Below, one piece after another: positions 33,986 through 43,260 of a stretch of 64,000 nucleotides of DNA. The position numbers and the translations under genes are program-made. Location of the stretch: contig NZ_CAJXYQ010000021.1 in the NCBI RefSeq assembly GCF_913063105.1, forward strand, positions 17,191 to 81,190, in the 5' to 3' direction. The DNA is from an uncultured Draconibacterium sp. GTDB taxonomy: Bacteria > Bacteroidota > Bacteroidia > Bacteroidales > Prolixibacteraceae. Numbering within the stretch: the first letter of the stretch is position 1; every line of letters starts with the position of its first letter. The notes beneath the pieces were generated by a model, which saw only the letters and a list, made by a program, of their open reading frames with translations, searched no databases and had not been told where the DNA came from.

Positions 33986-34240
33986 TTATTGGATTTTTCA
34001 AATTCGCTTGCAAAGATAAAAAAAACAGATAATTTACTGTAATAAACAAAGCGCTATTTAAAATATTATTCACAGCTTAAACATTTTTAAGAATATTGTA
34101 ATAATTTCGGCTTAACGACACTAATAAAACAGCTTGACTGAAATAGGATGTTTTAGGTTTGAAAAAGAAGTAAAACCGGGTTTAAAAGTTTTTAAAACAG
34201 AATAAAAGACGATCATTTTTGCACTAAAAAATTACCATTA
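33986..34240. other. divergent promoter region between purH and the orphan permease
   Basis: 255 bases, AT-rich, no reading frame of note. It contains the purH -7 box (34011-34018, minus strand) and a near match CATTTTTG (34214-34221, plus strand) in front of the permease gene. No purine-regulator operator was recognised. Confidence 0.45.
34011..34018 (-). promoter_or_regulatory. -7 element (TAtcTTTG) of purH
   Basis: The minus strand reads TATCTTTG, a full match to TAnnTTTG, 25 bases upstream of the purH ATG. A -33 element at the right spacing was not evident. Confidence 0.5.
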
Positions 34241-35494
34241 ATGCTACTGCTTCGATTAATATACGAGTCTTTTTCGTTTGCTTACAATTCGCTAACGGCC
34301 AATAAGCTTCGCACATTTTTATCGTTGCTTGGCATTACTATTGGAATTTTTGCTATAATTTCTGTTTTCACAGTTATCGATTCATTGGAGAAACGCATTC
34401 GCGATTCGCTGGATGCTTTGGGCAACAATATGATTTATGTGGCCAAATGGCCCTGGACACCGCCAGAGGGCGAAACAGAATACCCCTGGTGGCGTTACCT
34501 CAACCGGCCATCGCCTAACTACGATGAGACGGAAGAAATCATTCGCCGTGCAAATACGGTTGATAATGCCGCGTTTCTTTTTGGCTTTTCCCGCACTGTT
34601 CAATCCGGAAGCGATAATATGGACAATGTATCGGTTATGGCGACATCGTATGGTTTGTATGATGTTTGGGACCTTGACGTAGAACTGGGACGTTACTTTA
34701 CCGAAAGCGAAATGCGCACAGGAGCGCCGGTTGCCGTTATTGGCGCTGAGATTGCTGAAGGTTTATTTGCAGGAATGAATCCGCTGGACAGAACAATCAA
34801 AATACAGGGACAAAAATTAAGGATTATTGGCGTTTACGAGAAGAAAGGTAGCGATGCCTTTGGAAATACAATGGATAAAAACGTTCATATTTCAGCGGTT
34901 AAATCAATGTACATGGTTGATGTGCGCAACCGGGATATTGGGCAAACCATTTGCATTAAAGCCAAACCCAATGTTGACGCCGACCGGTTTAAGTCGGAGA
35001 TAGAAAGCATTATGCGCATTTTACGCGGATTAAAACCCATGGAAGACAACGACTTTGCGCTTAACGAAGTAAGCCTGGTTGCCAGCCAGTTCGACCAGTT
35101 TTTTGCCGTTTTTAATTTGGCAGGTGCCATTATTGGCGGCTTTTCAATTATTGTTGGTGGTTTTGGCATTGCCAACATTATGTTTGTTTCGGTAAAAGAG
35201 CGTACAAAAATTATCGGCATTCAGAAATCGCTGGGAGCCAAACGTTATTTTATCCTGCTACAGTTTATTTTTGAAGCCATCGTATTGTCGATTATTGGTG
35301 GAGTTATTGGATTAATTCTCATCTGGGGAGGAACAATAATTGTAAACCAATCAACCGATTTTACCATTTTACTTACCACGGGCAACATCATCAACGGTTT
35401 ACTAATTTCAACAATCATCGGTTTTTTGGCCGGCTTTATGCCAGCCCGGGCAGCAGCCAAACTCGATCCCGTTATTGCAATTAGCTCGGTTTAA
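34241..35494 (+). CDS. MacB/FtsX-type ABC transporter permease, orphan
   Basis: 417 residues: TM1 (about 22-45, in LRTFLSLLGITIGIFAIISV), a MacB_PCD periplasmic domain (about 46-280), and three C-terminal helices with the coupling segment KERTKIIGIQKSLGAKRYFI and the end PARAAAKLDPVIAI. The periplasmic domain begins with an aromatic/proline insert (KWPWTPPEGETEYPWWRYL). No ATPase or adaptor gene is adjacent: upstream is the divergent purH and downstream the convergent mgtE. The ATPase must be supplied by another locus. Substrate unknown. Its stop shares a TTAA with the mgtE stop. Confidence 0.9.
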   Translation: MLLLRLIYESFSFAYNSLTANKLRTFLSLLGITIGIFAIISVFTVIDSLEKRIRDSLDALGNNMIYVAKWPWTPPEGETEYPWWRYLNRPSPNYDETEEIIRRANTVDNAAFLFGFSRTVQSGSDNMDNVSVMATSYGLYDVWDLDVELGRYFTESEMRTGAPVAVIGAEIAEGLFAGMNPLDRTIKIQGQKLRIIGVYEKKGSDAFGNTMDKNVHISAVKSMYMVDVRNRDIGQTICIKAKPNVDADRFKSEIESIMRILRGLKPMEDNDFALNEVSLVASQFDQFFAVFNLAGAIIGGFSIIVGGFGIANIMFVSVKERTKIIGIQKSLGAKRYFILLQFIFEAIVLSIIGGVIGLILIWGGTIIVNQSTDFTILLTTGNIINGLLISTIIGFLAGFMPARAAAKLDPVIAISSV

Positions 35495-36849
35495 ACCAAA
35501 TTAAAAAACAGTCCGGAAATAGTCAGGTAAATCATCATCCCCAGAATATCGTTCATGGTAGTAATAAAGGGACCTGTAGCGAGTGCAGGATCAATCTTAA
35601 ACCTGTTCAGAATTAAGGGAATAGTGGTGCCAAACAAGGAGGCAAACAGAATAACTATGAAAAGAGAAATAGAAACCGAATAAGTAAGATTCATGTTTCC
35701 GGAGACAAAGAAATTATAAGCAAAAATAAGAACGGCGAAAATACTTGCTGTTAGCACGGCCACAGCTACCTCCTTTGCAATTTTTCGGGCCGGCGTTTCA
35801 AGGTCTTTAACCCCGCTGGCTATACTTTGCACCACAATCGACGACGATTGCACTCCAACATTACCTGCCATTGCCGCAATTAAGGGAATAAAAAAGGCCA
35901 GCTCGGTAACTTTTGCCAACGACTCTTCGTGTGTTCCCAGCACAACCGCCCCTAAAATACCACCAAGCAAGCCAATAAGCAACCAGGGAAAACGCGCACG
36001 CAATACTTCCCAAACTTTATCGCCAGGCTCCACATCACCGGTAATACCCGAAACCATCTGGTAGTCTTTCTCTGCCTCATCACGCACAAAGTCAATCACA
36101 TCATCAAAGGTAATTCGTCCTTGCAGTCGGCCAATCTCGTCAACAACAGGCATGGCCACCAGGTCGTATTTGTCCATCATTTCGGCAACCTCCTCCTGTC
36201 GTGCATTGGTGGAAACCATACGGATATCCGAATCGTAAATTTTTGAGATTTTTGTATTGGTATGGTTTAATATAAGTTTTTTTAGCGAAAGGATGCCTTT
36301 TAGTCTTTCATCATCATCAATTACATAAATGTAGAAGATTTCATCCACCTCCTCTGCCTGGCGGCTTATTTCTTTTAAACAGGTAGCTACATTCCAGTTT
36401 TCGTTTACTGTTACCAGCTCTTTCGCCATAATACCGCCTGCCGAATCTTCGTCGTATTCAAGCAAATCGATAATATCGCCGGCTTGTTCAACATCTTCTA
36501 TCTCGTTAAGTACTTCTTTTTGTACGTCCTCATCCAACTCGGCCACCACATCGGCAGCATCATCAGAGTCCATATGCTCGATAAACTTGCTGGCAATAAG
36601 TTCGGGTGGCAATACTTTCAAAAACCGACGACGATCGTCTTCGTCGATTTCAATTAAAACATCCGATGCTTTTTCGCCATCTAAAAGCAGGTAAATAAAT
36701 TTGGCTTCTTCAATACTCAGGTCATCCATTATTTCGGCAATATCTGCCGGGTGGAGATCCGCCATTAAAGCAGCAACTTCTTCCTTCTTTTGCTCTTCAA
36801 TTAAAAACCTTAACTGCTCAATGTTTTCCTTTGTAATTTCAAAACTCAT
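35491..36849 (-). CDS. mgtE: magnesium transporter MgtE
   Basis: 452 residues. Cytosolic N-terminal superhelical domain (about 1-130, many acidic repeats), two CBS domains (about 135-255: [34 protein letters not shown]), then five membrane helices forming the Mg channel with [16 protein letters not shown] (pore region) and [15 protein letters not shown] (TTxND, Asp in the pore). The N-terminal and CBS domains gate the channel in response to cytosolic Mg. It overlaps rsmA by 4 bases (ATGA-type), indicating coupled translation, and shares TTAA with the convergent permease gene. Confidence 0.96.
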   Translation of the reverse strand: MSFEITKENIEQLRFLIEEQKKEEVAALMADLHPADIAEIMDDLSIEEAKFIYLLLDGEKASDVLIEIDEDDRRRFLKVLPPELIASKFIEHMDSDDAADVVAELDEDVQKEVLNEIEDVEQAGDIIDLLEYDEDSAGGIMAKELVTVNENWNVATCLKEISRQAEEVDEIFYIYVIDDDERLKGILSLKKLILNHTNTKISKIYDSDIRMVSTNARQEEVAEMMDKYDLVAMPVVDEIGRLQGRITFDDVIDFVRDEAEKDYQMVSGITGDVEPGDKVWEVLRARFPWLLIGLLGGILGAVVLGTHEESLAKVTELAFFIPLIAAMAGNVGVQSSSIVVQSIASGVKDLETPARKIAKEVAVAVLTASIFAVLIFAYNFFVSGNMNLTYSVSISLFIVILFASLFGTTIPLILNRFKIDPALATGPFITTMNDILGMMIYLTISGLFFNLV

Positions 36850-37628
36850 AACTTACTTCCCCCGATTTCTTCAATTTTACAAGTCAGATCGATAAAGGCA
36901 TCAACCGAAAGTTGTTCCGGACGTTTCGTAGCATACTCCTCGGGCAACTGGGTACAAATGTCCTTTAATGAATTACGCAACATTTTTCGTCGAAGATTAA
37001 ATGCTGCTTTCACTACTTTAACAAATAGCTGTTCATCACAGGGCAAATGTTCAACCTTGTTTCGCTTTAAGCGAACCACGGCCGATTTTACTTTTGGCGG
37101 TGGATTAAACACACCCTCCGATACCGTAAACAGGTATTCGATATCAAAAAAAGCCTGTAGCAAAACACTTAAAATACCATATATTTTTGAACCATGTGGT
37201 GCAGCAATACGCTCTGCAACTTCTTTCTGAACCATTCCTACGGTTTCTGGTATACGGTTGCGGTACTGCAGTACCCGAAAGAAAATTTGCGATGAAATGT
37301 TGTACGGGAAATTACCTATAACTGTAAACTTCCCAGGGAATCGCCCGGCTATATCTGCTTTCAGGAAATCTTCACCCCAGATATGTTTTAGTGTTGGATA
37401 ATTCTGTTTAAGGTATTCAACCGATTCGGTATCAATCTCAACCACATGGACATTTAGCTCAGGGCGTTGCAAAAGATATTGAGTAAGGACTCCCATTCCC
37501 GGTCCAATTTCCAACACATCTGGAACACCGGCACCAAGACTGTCAACAATTTTCCGGGCAATATTCTGATCGGTTAAAAAATGCTGACCAAGATTTTTTT
37601 TGGGTCGAACGTAACTCATTACACTCAA
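36846..37628 (-). CDS. rsmA: 16S rRNA (adenine1518/1519-N6) dimethyltransferase
   Basis: 260 residues. Dimethylates two adjacent adenines of the 3'-terminal helix of 16S rRNA during 30S maturation. Signatures: [18 protein letters not shown]-binding [33 protein letters not shown], catalytic [15 protein letters not shown] (NFPY), [10 protein letters not shown] and [13 protein letters not shown]. The start at 37628 ([11 protein letters not shown]) could also be the second Met, 9 bases downstream. First gene of an operon with mgtE, a common pairing in the phylum. Confidence 0.97.
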   Translation of the reverse strand: MSVMSYVRPKKNLGQHFLTDQNIARKIVDSLGAGVPDVLEIGPGMGVLTQYLLQRPELNVHVVEIDTESVEYLKQNYPTLKHIWGEDFLKADIAGRFPGKFTVIGNFPYNISSQIFFRVLQYRNRIPETVGMVQKEVAERIAAPHGSKIYGILSVLLQAFFDIEYLFTVSEGVFNPPPKVKSAVVRLKRNKVEHLPCDEQLFVKVVKAAFNLRRKMLRNSLKDICTQLPEEYATKRPEQLSVDAFIDLTCKIEEIGGSKL

Positions 37629-37805
37629 TTTCGTCCATTGTCAATTTTACTTAATTCTCTTTTTCGTTCGATTAATAAAACAAATTTATATTTTTGCCTT
37701 CAAAGAATAGCTCAATACCCGCGGGTATTTTTGCGTTGGTGAAAGTAGTAATTTTTGAGGGAAATAAAACCCGACGCGAAAAAGAAAGCTTTAAAAATCT
37801 AAATT

Positions 37806-38828
37806 TTGAAAAAAACAGTCGTTAAGATTCTACAGTTTCTTGGCTTCTTCGCCCTGGGAGCCTTTATTTTTTGGCTAATTTATAAAGATCAGGATATTGA
37901 ACGGATAAAGACCGTTTTAAAAAACAATGTTAACTACTGGTGGGTTGTGCTTTCGCTTTTTCTGGGCTTATTAAGCCACGTAAGCCGCACATTACGCTGG
38001 GGCTTAATGATTGAACCTATTGGACATAAACCCCGCTTTATCAACACCTTCCTGGCAGTAATGGTAGGATATTTAATGAATATGGCCTTCCCACGGATGG
38101 GCGAAGTATCGCGATGTGGCGTGCTGGCCCGTTACGAGAAAATATCGTTTACCAAACTGGTAGGAACGGTAGTGGCCGAACGACTTGTCGACCTTATTTC
38201 ATTGCTTATTTTACTGGTAGTTGTAATTTTCTCGCAATTCGGGAAGATGCTTCACTTTATGAAAGAAAATCCGGAAATTGCGGAAAAACTTCAGGCAGTT
38301 GGTACCTCGCCTTACCTTATAATCGGTATTGTGGTGTTTGCCATTTTTGTATTTATATTCAGAAATGCATTTAAACACACGGCATTTTTTAAGAAAATTA
38401 TGGAGGTTGTCCGGAACTTCAAAGAAGGATTTATTTCTATCCGCAACATTGAGAAAAAGGGCTGGTTCTTTTTTCACTCGGCATTTATCTGGGGTATGTA
38501 TTATGTAATGCTTTATGTGGTTTTCTTCGCGTTTGATTTTACAAGTAACCTTAATCCAATTGCCGGGTTAACCACTTTTGTACTTGCCAGTTTTGGCATG
38601 GTGGCCCCGGTGCAGGGTGGAATTGGAGCCTGGCATTTTATGGCTAAAGAAGCCCTCTCGCTGTATGGTGTTGCCAACGAGAACGGGATTATTTTTGCCT
38701 TTGTGGCCCATTCCTCAATGACCGGAATGATTATTATTATTGGTATAATATCAATACTGGTATTGCCGTTTATTAACCGACGAAGCGATGTTACCGATGC
38801 AGAGCTGCAGGTGGAAACAGTTAAATAG
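37806..38828 (+). CDS. flippase-like / LPG-synthase TM-region membrane protein
   Basis: 340 residues of the UPF0104 (lysylphosphatidylglycerol synthase transmembrane region) family, with about eight membrane helices. Motifs: LLSHVSRTLRW, VMVGYLMNMAFPRMGEVSRCGVLARYE by its centre MNMAFPRMGE, GTVVAERLVDLISLL, and PVQGGIGAWHFMAKEAL. Family members move or modify lipids, but this one lacks the catalytic aminoacyl-transfer domain. Start is TTG at 37806, since no other start precedes the conserved N-terminal helix. A divergent arrangement with rsmA and 67 bases to the LolC/E-like gene. Confidence 0.88.
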   Translation: MKKTVVKILQFLGFFALGAFIFWLIYKDQDIERIKTVLKNNVNYWWVVLSLFLGLLSHVSRTLRWGLMIEPIGHKPRFINTFLAVMVGYLMNMAFPRMGEVSRCGVLARYEKISFTKLVGTVVAERLVDLISLLILLVVVIFSQFGKMLHFMKENPEIAEKLQAVGTSPYLIIGIVVFAIFVFIFRNAFKHTAFFKKIMEVVRNFKEGFISIRNIEKKGWFFFHSAFIWGMYYVMLYVVFFAFDFTSNLNPIAGLTTFVLASFGMVAPVQGGIGAWHFMAKEALSLYGVANENGIIFAFVAHSSMTGMIIIIGIISILVLPFINRRSDVTDAELQVETVK

Positions 38829-38895
38829 CTTAAGCAAAGAGATTTTTATAAACAAGCTTTAAATAATTGCCAAAAGTTAGTTTTGCTTATAAATT

Positions 38896-40149
38896 TTGAA
38901 TACCGAACTCTTTATATCGCGCCGGCTTTTTTTTGACAAAGCAAATAAGAAGCTACTATCGCAGCGCATAATACGCATTGCGCTGGCGGGTATAGCTTTG
39001 GGCTTAACGGTTATGATTATTGCAGTAGCTGTAGTTACCGGCTTTAAAAAAGAAATTCGCAATAAGGTAATTGGCTTTGGTTCGCATATTCAAATCATCA
39101 ATTACGACTCGAACAACTCGTACGAAACCAGCCCGATTTCGGTAAACCAACCTTTTCTGGATGATATTAAAATGCTTCCGGGCGTAGAAAGCATACAGCC
39201 TTATGCCACAAAACCGGGCATGATAAAAACGGAGGAATACATACAGGGTATTGTTTTTAAAGGTGTAAACCACAGCTACAACTGGCATTTTTTTGCCAAA
39301 CACCTGGTTGAAGGAAGGCTCCCCAACCTTAACGACAGTAGCCGAACAAATGAAGTGCTGTTGTCGGAGCAAGTTGCAAAGCTTTTGCATCTACAGCATA
39401 ACGACCGCGTTGTTCTGTATTTTATTACCGGAGATGAAACCATACCGCGAATGCTACAATTGCAGGTTTGCGGATTGTATCGTACTGGGTTTGAAGAGTT
39501 CGACCAGCTGTTCATTGTTGGCGACTTAAAACATATTCAGCGACTTAACGACTGGCAACCCAACCAAATTACAGGTTTTGAAGTAAGCACCACCAATTTT
39601 TTTGACATTGACAACATTGAGCAAGACATACGCAACACCATAATCAGCTACCGCGCTGAAAATGCAGAAATTGTAAGAACCCAAAGTATTACGCGAGTGT
39701 ACCCGCAAATTTTTGATTGGCTCTCCATTCTCGATATGAATGTATGGGTAATTCTTGCTCTAATGGTTATGGTGGCTGCTTTTAACATGGTGTCGGGTTT
39801 GTTGGTTTTAATACTGGAACGAGCCACCATGATTGGTGTGCTTAAAGCAATGGGAAGCCCAAACTGGAGTATTAGAAAAGTGTTCGTTTACCTCTCTGTT
39901 TTTTTAACCGGCCGCGGATTGCTATGGGGCAATGCTATCGGTATTTCGGTTGTTTTACTGCAAATGGCGTTTCATGTTATTCGTTTAAATCCCGAATCGT
40001 ATTATGTGGATTTTGTGCCCATGAACTTTTCGTTAATGCACCTACTGTTGCTTAACCTCGGAACCATTGTAATTACCTCGCTGATACTGATTATTCCAAG
40101 CTGGTTTATTTCAAAAATTTCGCCTGACAAGGTAATTCGTTTTGATTAA
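38896..40149 (+). CDS. LolC/LolE-type ABC transporter permease
   Basis: 417 residues with four helices: TM1 (about 28-50, IALAGIALGLTVMIIAVAVVTG), periplasmic MacB_PCD-like domain (about 51-265), TM2-4 in the C-terminal FtsX domain with ERATMIGVLKAMGSPNWSIRK by its centre IGVLKAMGS. The opening FISRRLFFDKANKK and GFKKEIRNKVIGFGSHIQI by its core GFGSHI are typical of lipoprotein-releasing permeases, which extract lipoproteins from the inner membrane for transport to the outer membrane. Start TTG at 38896. No LolD ATPase is adjacent. Confidence 0.88.
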   Translation: MNTELFISRRLFFDKANKKLLSQRIIRIALAGIALGLTVMIIAVAVVTGFKKEIRNKVIGFGSHIQIINYDSNNSYETSPISVNQPFLDDIKMLPGVESIQPYATKPGMIKTEEYIQGIVFKGVNHSYNWHFFAKHLVEGRLPNLNDSSRTNEVLLSEQVAKLLHLQHNDRVVLYFITGDETIPRMLQLQVCGLYRTGFEEFDQLFIVGDLKHIQRLNDWQPNQITGFEVSTTNFFDIDNIEQDIRNTIISYRAENAEIVRTQSITRVYPQIFDWLSILDMNVWVILALMVMVAAFNMVSGLLVLILERATMIGVLKAMGSPNWSIRKVFVYLSVFLTGRGLLWGNAIGISVVLLQMAFHVIRLNPESYYVDFVPMNFSLMHLLLLNLGTIVITSLILIIPSWFISKISPDKVIRFD

Positions 40150-40150
40150 T

Positions 40151-40183
40151 AGCAACAAAGCTATTGTTAGTGCTTTTGTTGCT
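40151..40183. terminator. hairpin at the convergent ends of the LolC/E-like and serine-hydrolase genes
   Basis: AGCAACAAAG (40151-40160) pairs with CTTTTGTTGCT (40173-40183) with one bulge. It overlaps the last codons of the minus-strand gene. No T-run follows, so termination is possible but not shown. Confidence 0.35.
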
Positions 40184-41219
40184 TGCTGATTATCCTTACA
40201 ATTTTACGATACATTATTTCCGATAAGTTCCAGGTATAGCCCTGAAAATTTGTAGTATTTACAAACTGTATGACAACCGTATCAATATCTTTATGGTATT
40301 TGGCAATACTTTGGTAACCCGGCATTAAACCGGTATGTTCGTATACATAAATTCCGGAATATATTTCCTGTTCGCCGGGGGTAAAAACCGAACCATCGTT
40401 TAGTGCCCGCAAAAATATACCAACATCTTCAGCAGTTGCCAGCATCGAGGTAAGTTTGGTTCCATAGTCCCCGGCTTTAATATCTTCATCTATCCCCACG
40501 TAATAGCCGCTCATCACATCATCAACATCCACCTCATCCATCGATCCAAAAGTATTTTTCAAACCAAGCGGTTTCAATATTTCCTTTCGTATAAATTGAA
40601 ACTTATCGGCTCCTGTAACTTTTTCAATAAGCATAGAAAGCAAGAGGTAATTGGTATTCGAATATTTATATTTCTTTCCGGGCTTAAAGTCGGCCGGCAA
40701 ATCAAATATTCTTTCCAGTGCTTCCTGGCTGCTTGCCGGCGGATCTGCCCAAAAGTTAGGTGTAGCTGTTAAATTAGCAATTCCGCTGCGGTGCTGCACC
40801 AGCATTCTCAAGGTAATGTCATCGGCATTTTCAATTCTATCAGAGAATTCAGGAAAATACTGAGCCACTGTATTATCTAACGATAAGTGACCGCTATTAA
40901 CCAGTTTTGTTATGGCAACGGCATCATACAGCTTACTGATACTGGCAATTTTAAATAGCGAATGAGGGTCTGCGGGTGTCTTGTTCTCCCTGTTTTTGTA
41001 TCCGGCAGTATAAAACGCAGGAGCTTCACCGGCTTCGTCAACATAAACAATTATGCCATCAAAGCCGTATTTTACGCTTTTGTCAACCTGTTGTTGCACC
41101 GTGGCAGGCAATGGCGCCAACATTACTCGCAGTAAAATCCAGGGCACAAAAAACATCGAAATTGCAGTTCCTGTAAATAACATAATTCGAATGATTAATA
41201 TTGTTTGTTTCTTTTTCAT
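40167..41219 (-). CDS. membrane-anchored serine hydrolase (class C beta-lactamase/DD-peptidase family)
   Basis: About 350 residues from the chosen ATG 41219 (a further 10 residues to 41249 are possible). An N-terminal hydrophobic segment (about 8-31) anchors or exports it; the catalytic domain has the SxxK motif in KIASISKLYDA (S93, K96), a Tyr motif KYSNTNYL (YSN), and YEHTGLMPGY in the place of the KTG-like HTG. These features define the beta-lactamase/transpeptidase-like family of hydrolases, whose substrates range from D-peptides to esters; this one's is unknown. It ends a minus-strand group with an acyltransferase and an ankyrin lipoprotein. Confidence 0.88.
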   Translation of the reverse strand: MKKKQTILIIRIMLFTGTAISMFFVPWILLRVMLAPLPATVQQQVDKSVKYGFDGIIVYVDEAGEAPAFYTAGYKNRENKTPADPHSLFKIASISKLYDAVAITKLVNSGHLSLDNTVAQYFPEFSDRIENADDITLRMLVQHRSGIANLTATPNFWADPPASSQEALERIFDLPADFKPGKKYKYSNTNYLLLSMLIEKVTGADKFQFIRKEILKPLGLKNTFGSMDEVDVDDVMSGYYVGIDEDIKAGDYGTKLTSMLATAEDVGIFLRALNDGSVFTPGEQEIYSGIYVYEHTGLMPGYQSIAKYHKDIDTVVIQFVNTTNFQGYTWNLSEIMYRKIVRIISKQQKH

Positions 41220-41343
41220 TTGATAAAAATTAATTGTTTTATGAGGCACAAGCTGTAACTAACATGCACTTATTTTATTGGCTAATGTGTTCACATTCCT
41301 TATGTTTGTTCTTTGCCGTTATTTCTATTCGTTACAAGATAAA

Positions 41344-42432
41344 CTATACTTCCTTCTGAAACAGCGACTTGTTAACTTTGTTGAATGACGGCTTTAAACC
41401 AAACAAAGGCCGCAAAAACTCAACACGTCTGATTAAAAATTCGTAGATGAGGTAGCACAACGCAAAGGTAAATACCGAAATGAGTATAAATTTTAGTGCT
41501 GCCGGCATTTTTAGTGGCAAAATTAGCAGTGCCCCCGCATACAATGCAAACATGTGGATAATATATACAGGATATGCCGACTGACTTAAATAGCCAAGTA
41601 TTTTGCTTGGTTTGTTAAGGTAGTGATACCCCAATCCGAAAATACCAAAAATCCAACAGTTCGACTCGATGGCCATTAAATAACCCGGCGCATTGGTTTG
41701 GTATACCATCACTCTGACTCCATATAAAACAGCTGCCAAACCCAGGTAAAACCATTTCCATTTCTTCATGGTTTGCCAAAATTCATGTCCGCTGTACACA
41801 AAAAGAAAACCAAAAACGAATGCAAGAAAGCCCATAAAAAAGCCGTGCCATGTTTCGGCATAAACAGAAAATATCTGCGGCTTTACAATAAGTACCTCTG
41901 CTACAAAAAACACCGATAAAGCCAGGGGGCCGAACGGATTGCCAACTAAGGCAGATAAAAAGCGTTTAACTTTGTTGTCATTCTTTTTTATGAGGTATAA
42001 GAATACCGGAGCCAACACCAGTACATAAATAAATATATTTCCGAGGAACCACAAATGCCCGGCATGAGGGTAATAACTCATGGGCAGGTTGTAAAATTTC
42101 TGAAAAATTATAAAGTGTAGTGGTGCTATTGCCAGCACTCCAAAAATTAATGGAATAAGAATTCGGCGTGTACGTTCGGTAAGCAACTGCACAAAGTTTC
42201 GTTTACGCATGGCAAAATACAAACCCATACCCGACACATAAAACAGCAGCGGAATGCGCCAAACGTTTAAAAGGGTCATGGGTGTCCATAATTTCTCGAG
42301 GCTTTCGTTACTTTTTATAAAGCCTATAAACATGGCCCAGGGTTGAAAAACAATGGCAATATGATAGATTAATAATAACCCGATTGCCAAAACCCGCAAC
42401 CAATCAATATCGTATCTTCGTTCTGTGTTCAT
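41344..42432 (-). CDS. acyltransferase 3 family membrane protein
   Basis: 362 residues with about ten membrane helices. The start MNTERRYDIDWLRVLAIGLLLIYH by its core DIDWLRVLAIG and the His in LIYHIAIVF are typical of the family, as are RRILIPLIFG and HLWFLGNIF. Family members O-acetylate or O-acylate cell-surface glycans or small molecules at the membrane. Substrate unknown. The ankyrin lipoprotein gene is 17 bases upstream, so both are probably in one transcript. Confidence 0.88.
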   Translation of the reverse strand: MNTERRYDIDWLRVLAIGLLLIYHIAIVFQPWAMFIGFIKSNESLEKLWTPMTLLNVWRIPLLFYVSGMGLYFAMRKRNFVQLLTERTRRILIPLIFGVLAIAPLHFIIFQKFYNLPMSYYPHAGHLWFLGNIFIYVLVLAPVFLYLIKKNDNKVKRFLSALVGNPFGPLALSVFFVAEVLIVKPQIFSVYAETWHGFFMGFLAFVFGFLFVYSGHEFWQTMKKWKWFYLGLAAVLYGVRVMVYQTNAPGYLMAIESNCWIFGIFGLGYHYLNKPSKILGYLSQSAYPVYIIHMFALYAGALLILPLKMPAALKFILISVFTFALCYLIYEFLIRRVEFLRPLFGLKPSFNKVNKSLFQKEV

Positions 42433-42449
42433 TATTGTTTCAAATTAGA

Positions 42450-43049
42450 TTACTGTAACATCATTGCAACCACCGGACGTTTCTTTTCCACCTCAGCAAT
42501 ATCAATGGTAATGCCAAGCGGTTCTAATTGTTGTTGCATCATTTCGTATATAGGTTTCATATCAGAGAATGGTGCCAAAACAGATTCTCGCGCTGTTGCT
42601 CCATAATTGTTTTTTATGCTTTTATCAGCTTTGGCATCAATTAGCAATTGCACAATTTCAATGTGGCAAAAAAATGCGGCTGAATGCAAGGCTGTTGACC
42701 CGTCGTTATTTTTAAGGTTTAAATCGGCACCTGCATCTATCAGCACTTTTGTAATTTCTGGTCTACCAAAAGATACGGCCGTTATTAATGGTGTTGAACC
42801 ACTCATCTGATCTTTTCTATTCATATCGCTTCCGGCTTCAAGGTGTTGATTTACGGCCTCCAGATTGTTTGTTATTATAGCTGTTTGTAAATCAATTTCG
42901 GGCTTTTCCACTCCTGAACTTACTTGTTCTATATTGCCTGACTCTCCATTGTTCTTATTCCCTGAATTGGAACATCCGGTAAATAATAAAGCCAGCATTA
43001 ACGAACAGCTTACTACTACATTTAATGAGTTTCTTTTTAATGTTTTCAT
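42450..43049 (-). CDS. ankyrin-repeat lipoprotein
   Basis: 199 residues. A lipoprotein signal (LALLFTGC, lipobox LFTGC about 21-25) predicts export and a lipid anchor. A Ser/Asn/Gly-rich linker follows, then about three ankyrin repeats (STPLITAVSFGRPEITKVLIDAGADLN by its centre GRPEITKVLIDAGADLN; GSTALHSAAFFCHIEIVQLL; NNYGATARES). Ankyrin repeats bind proteins; the partner is unknown. First gene of the minus-strand group, divergent from the regulator at 43261 with 211 bases between, suggesting control by that regulator. Confidence 0.85.
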   Translation of the reverse strand: MKTLKRNSLNVVVSCSLMLALLFTGCSNSGNKNNGESGNIEQVSSGVEKPEIDLQTAIITNNLEAVNQHLEAGSDMNRKDQMSGSTPLITAVSFGRPEITKVLIDAGADLNLKNNDGSTALHSAAFFCHIEIVQLLIDAKADKSIKNNYGATARESVLAPFSDMKPIYEMMQQQLEPLGITIDIAEVEKKRPVVAMMLQ

Positions 43050-43235
43050 CGTTTTAAATTTTATTTTTTTGATTTTGAAAATTGTTTACACAAAGATGAA
43101 AACTTCGTATCAGCCTGTTTTAAACCATTTGCAGCAATAGGTGTTAAGTTTGAATCGGGGATGCAATTTATGATGCAACAATGCAACTTTTGAAGCAAGT
43201 AGTGATTTTTCCTGCAACCTTTTCGTAAATTTTTC

Positions 43236-43243
43236 TACTTTCG
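43236..43243 (+). promoter_or_regulatory. near-consensus -7 element (TActTTcG) of the AraC/TPR regulator gene
   Basis: TACTTTCG differs from TAnnTTTG at one position and lies 17 bases before the ATG at 43261. Confidence 0.35.
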
Positions 43244-43260
43244 GGTTAATAAGAATAAGC

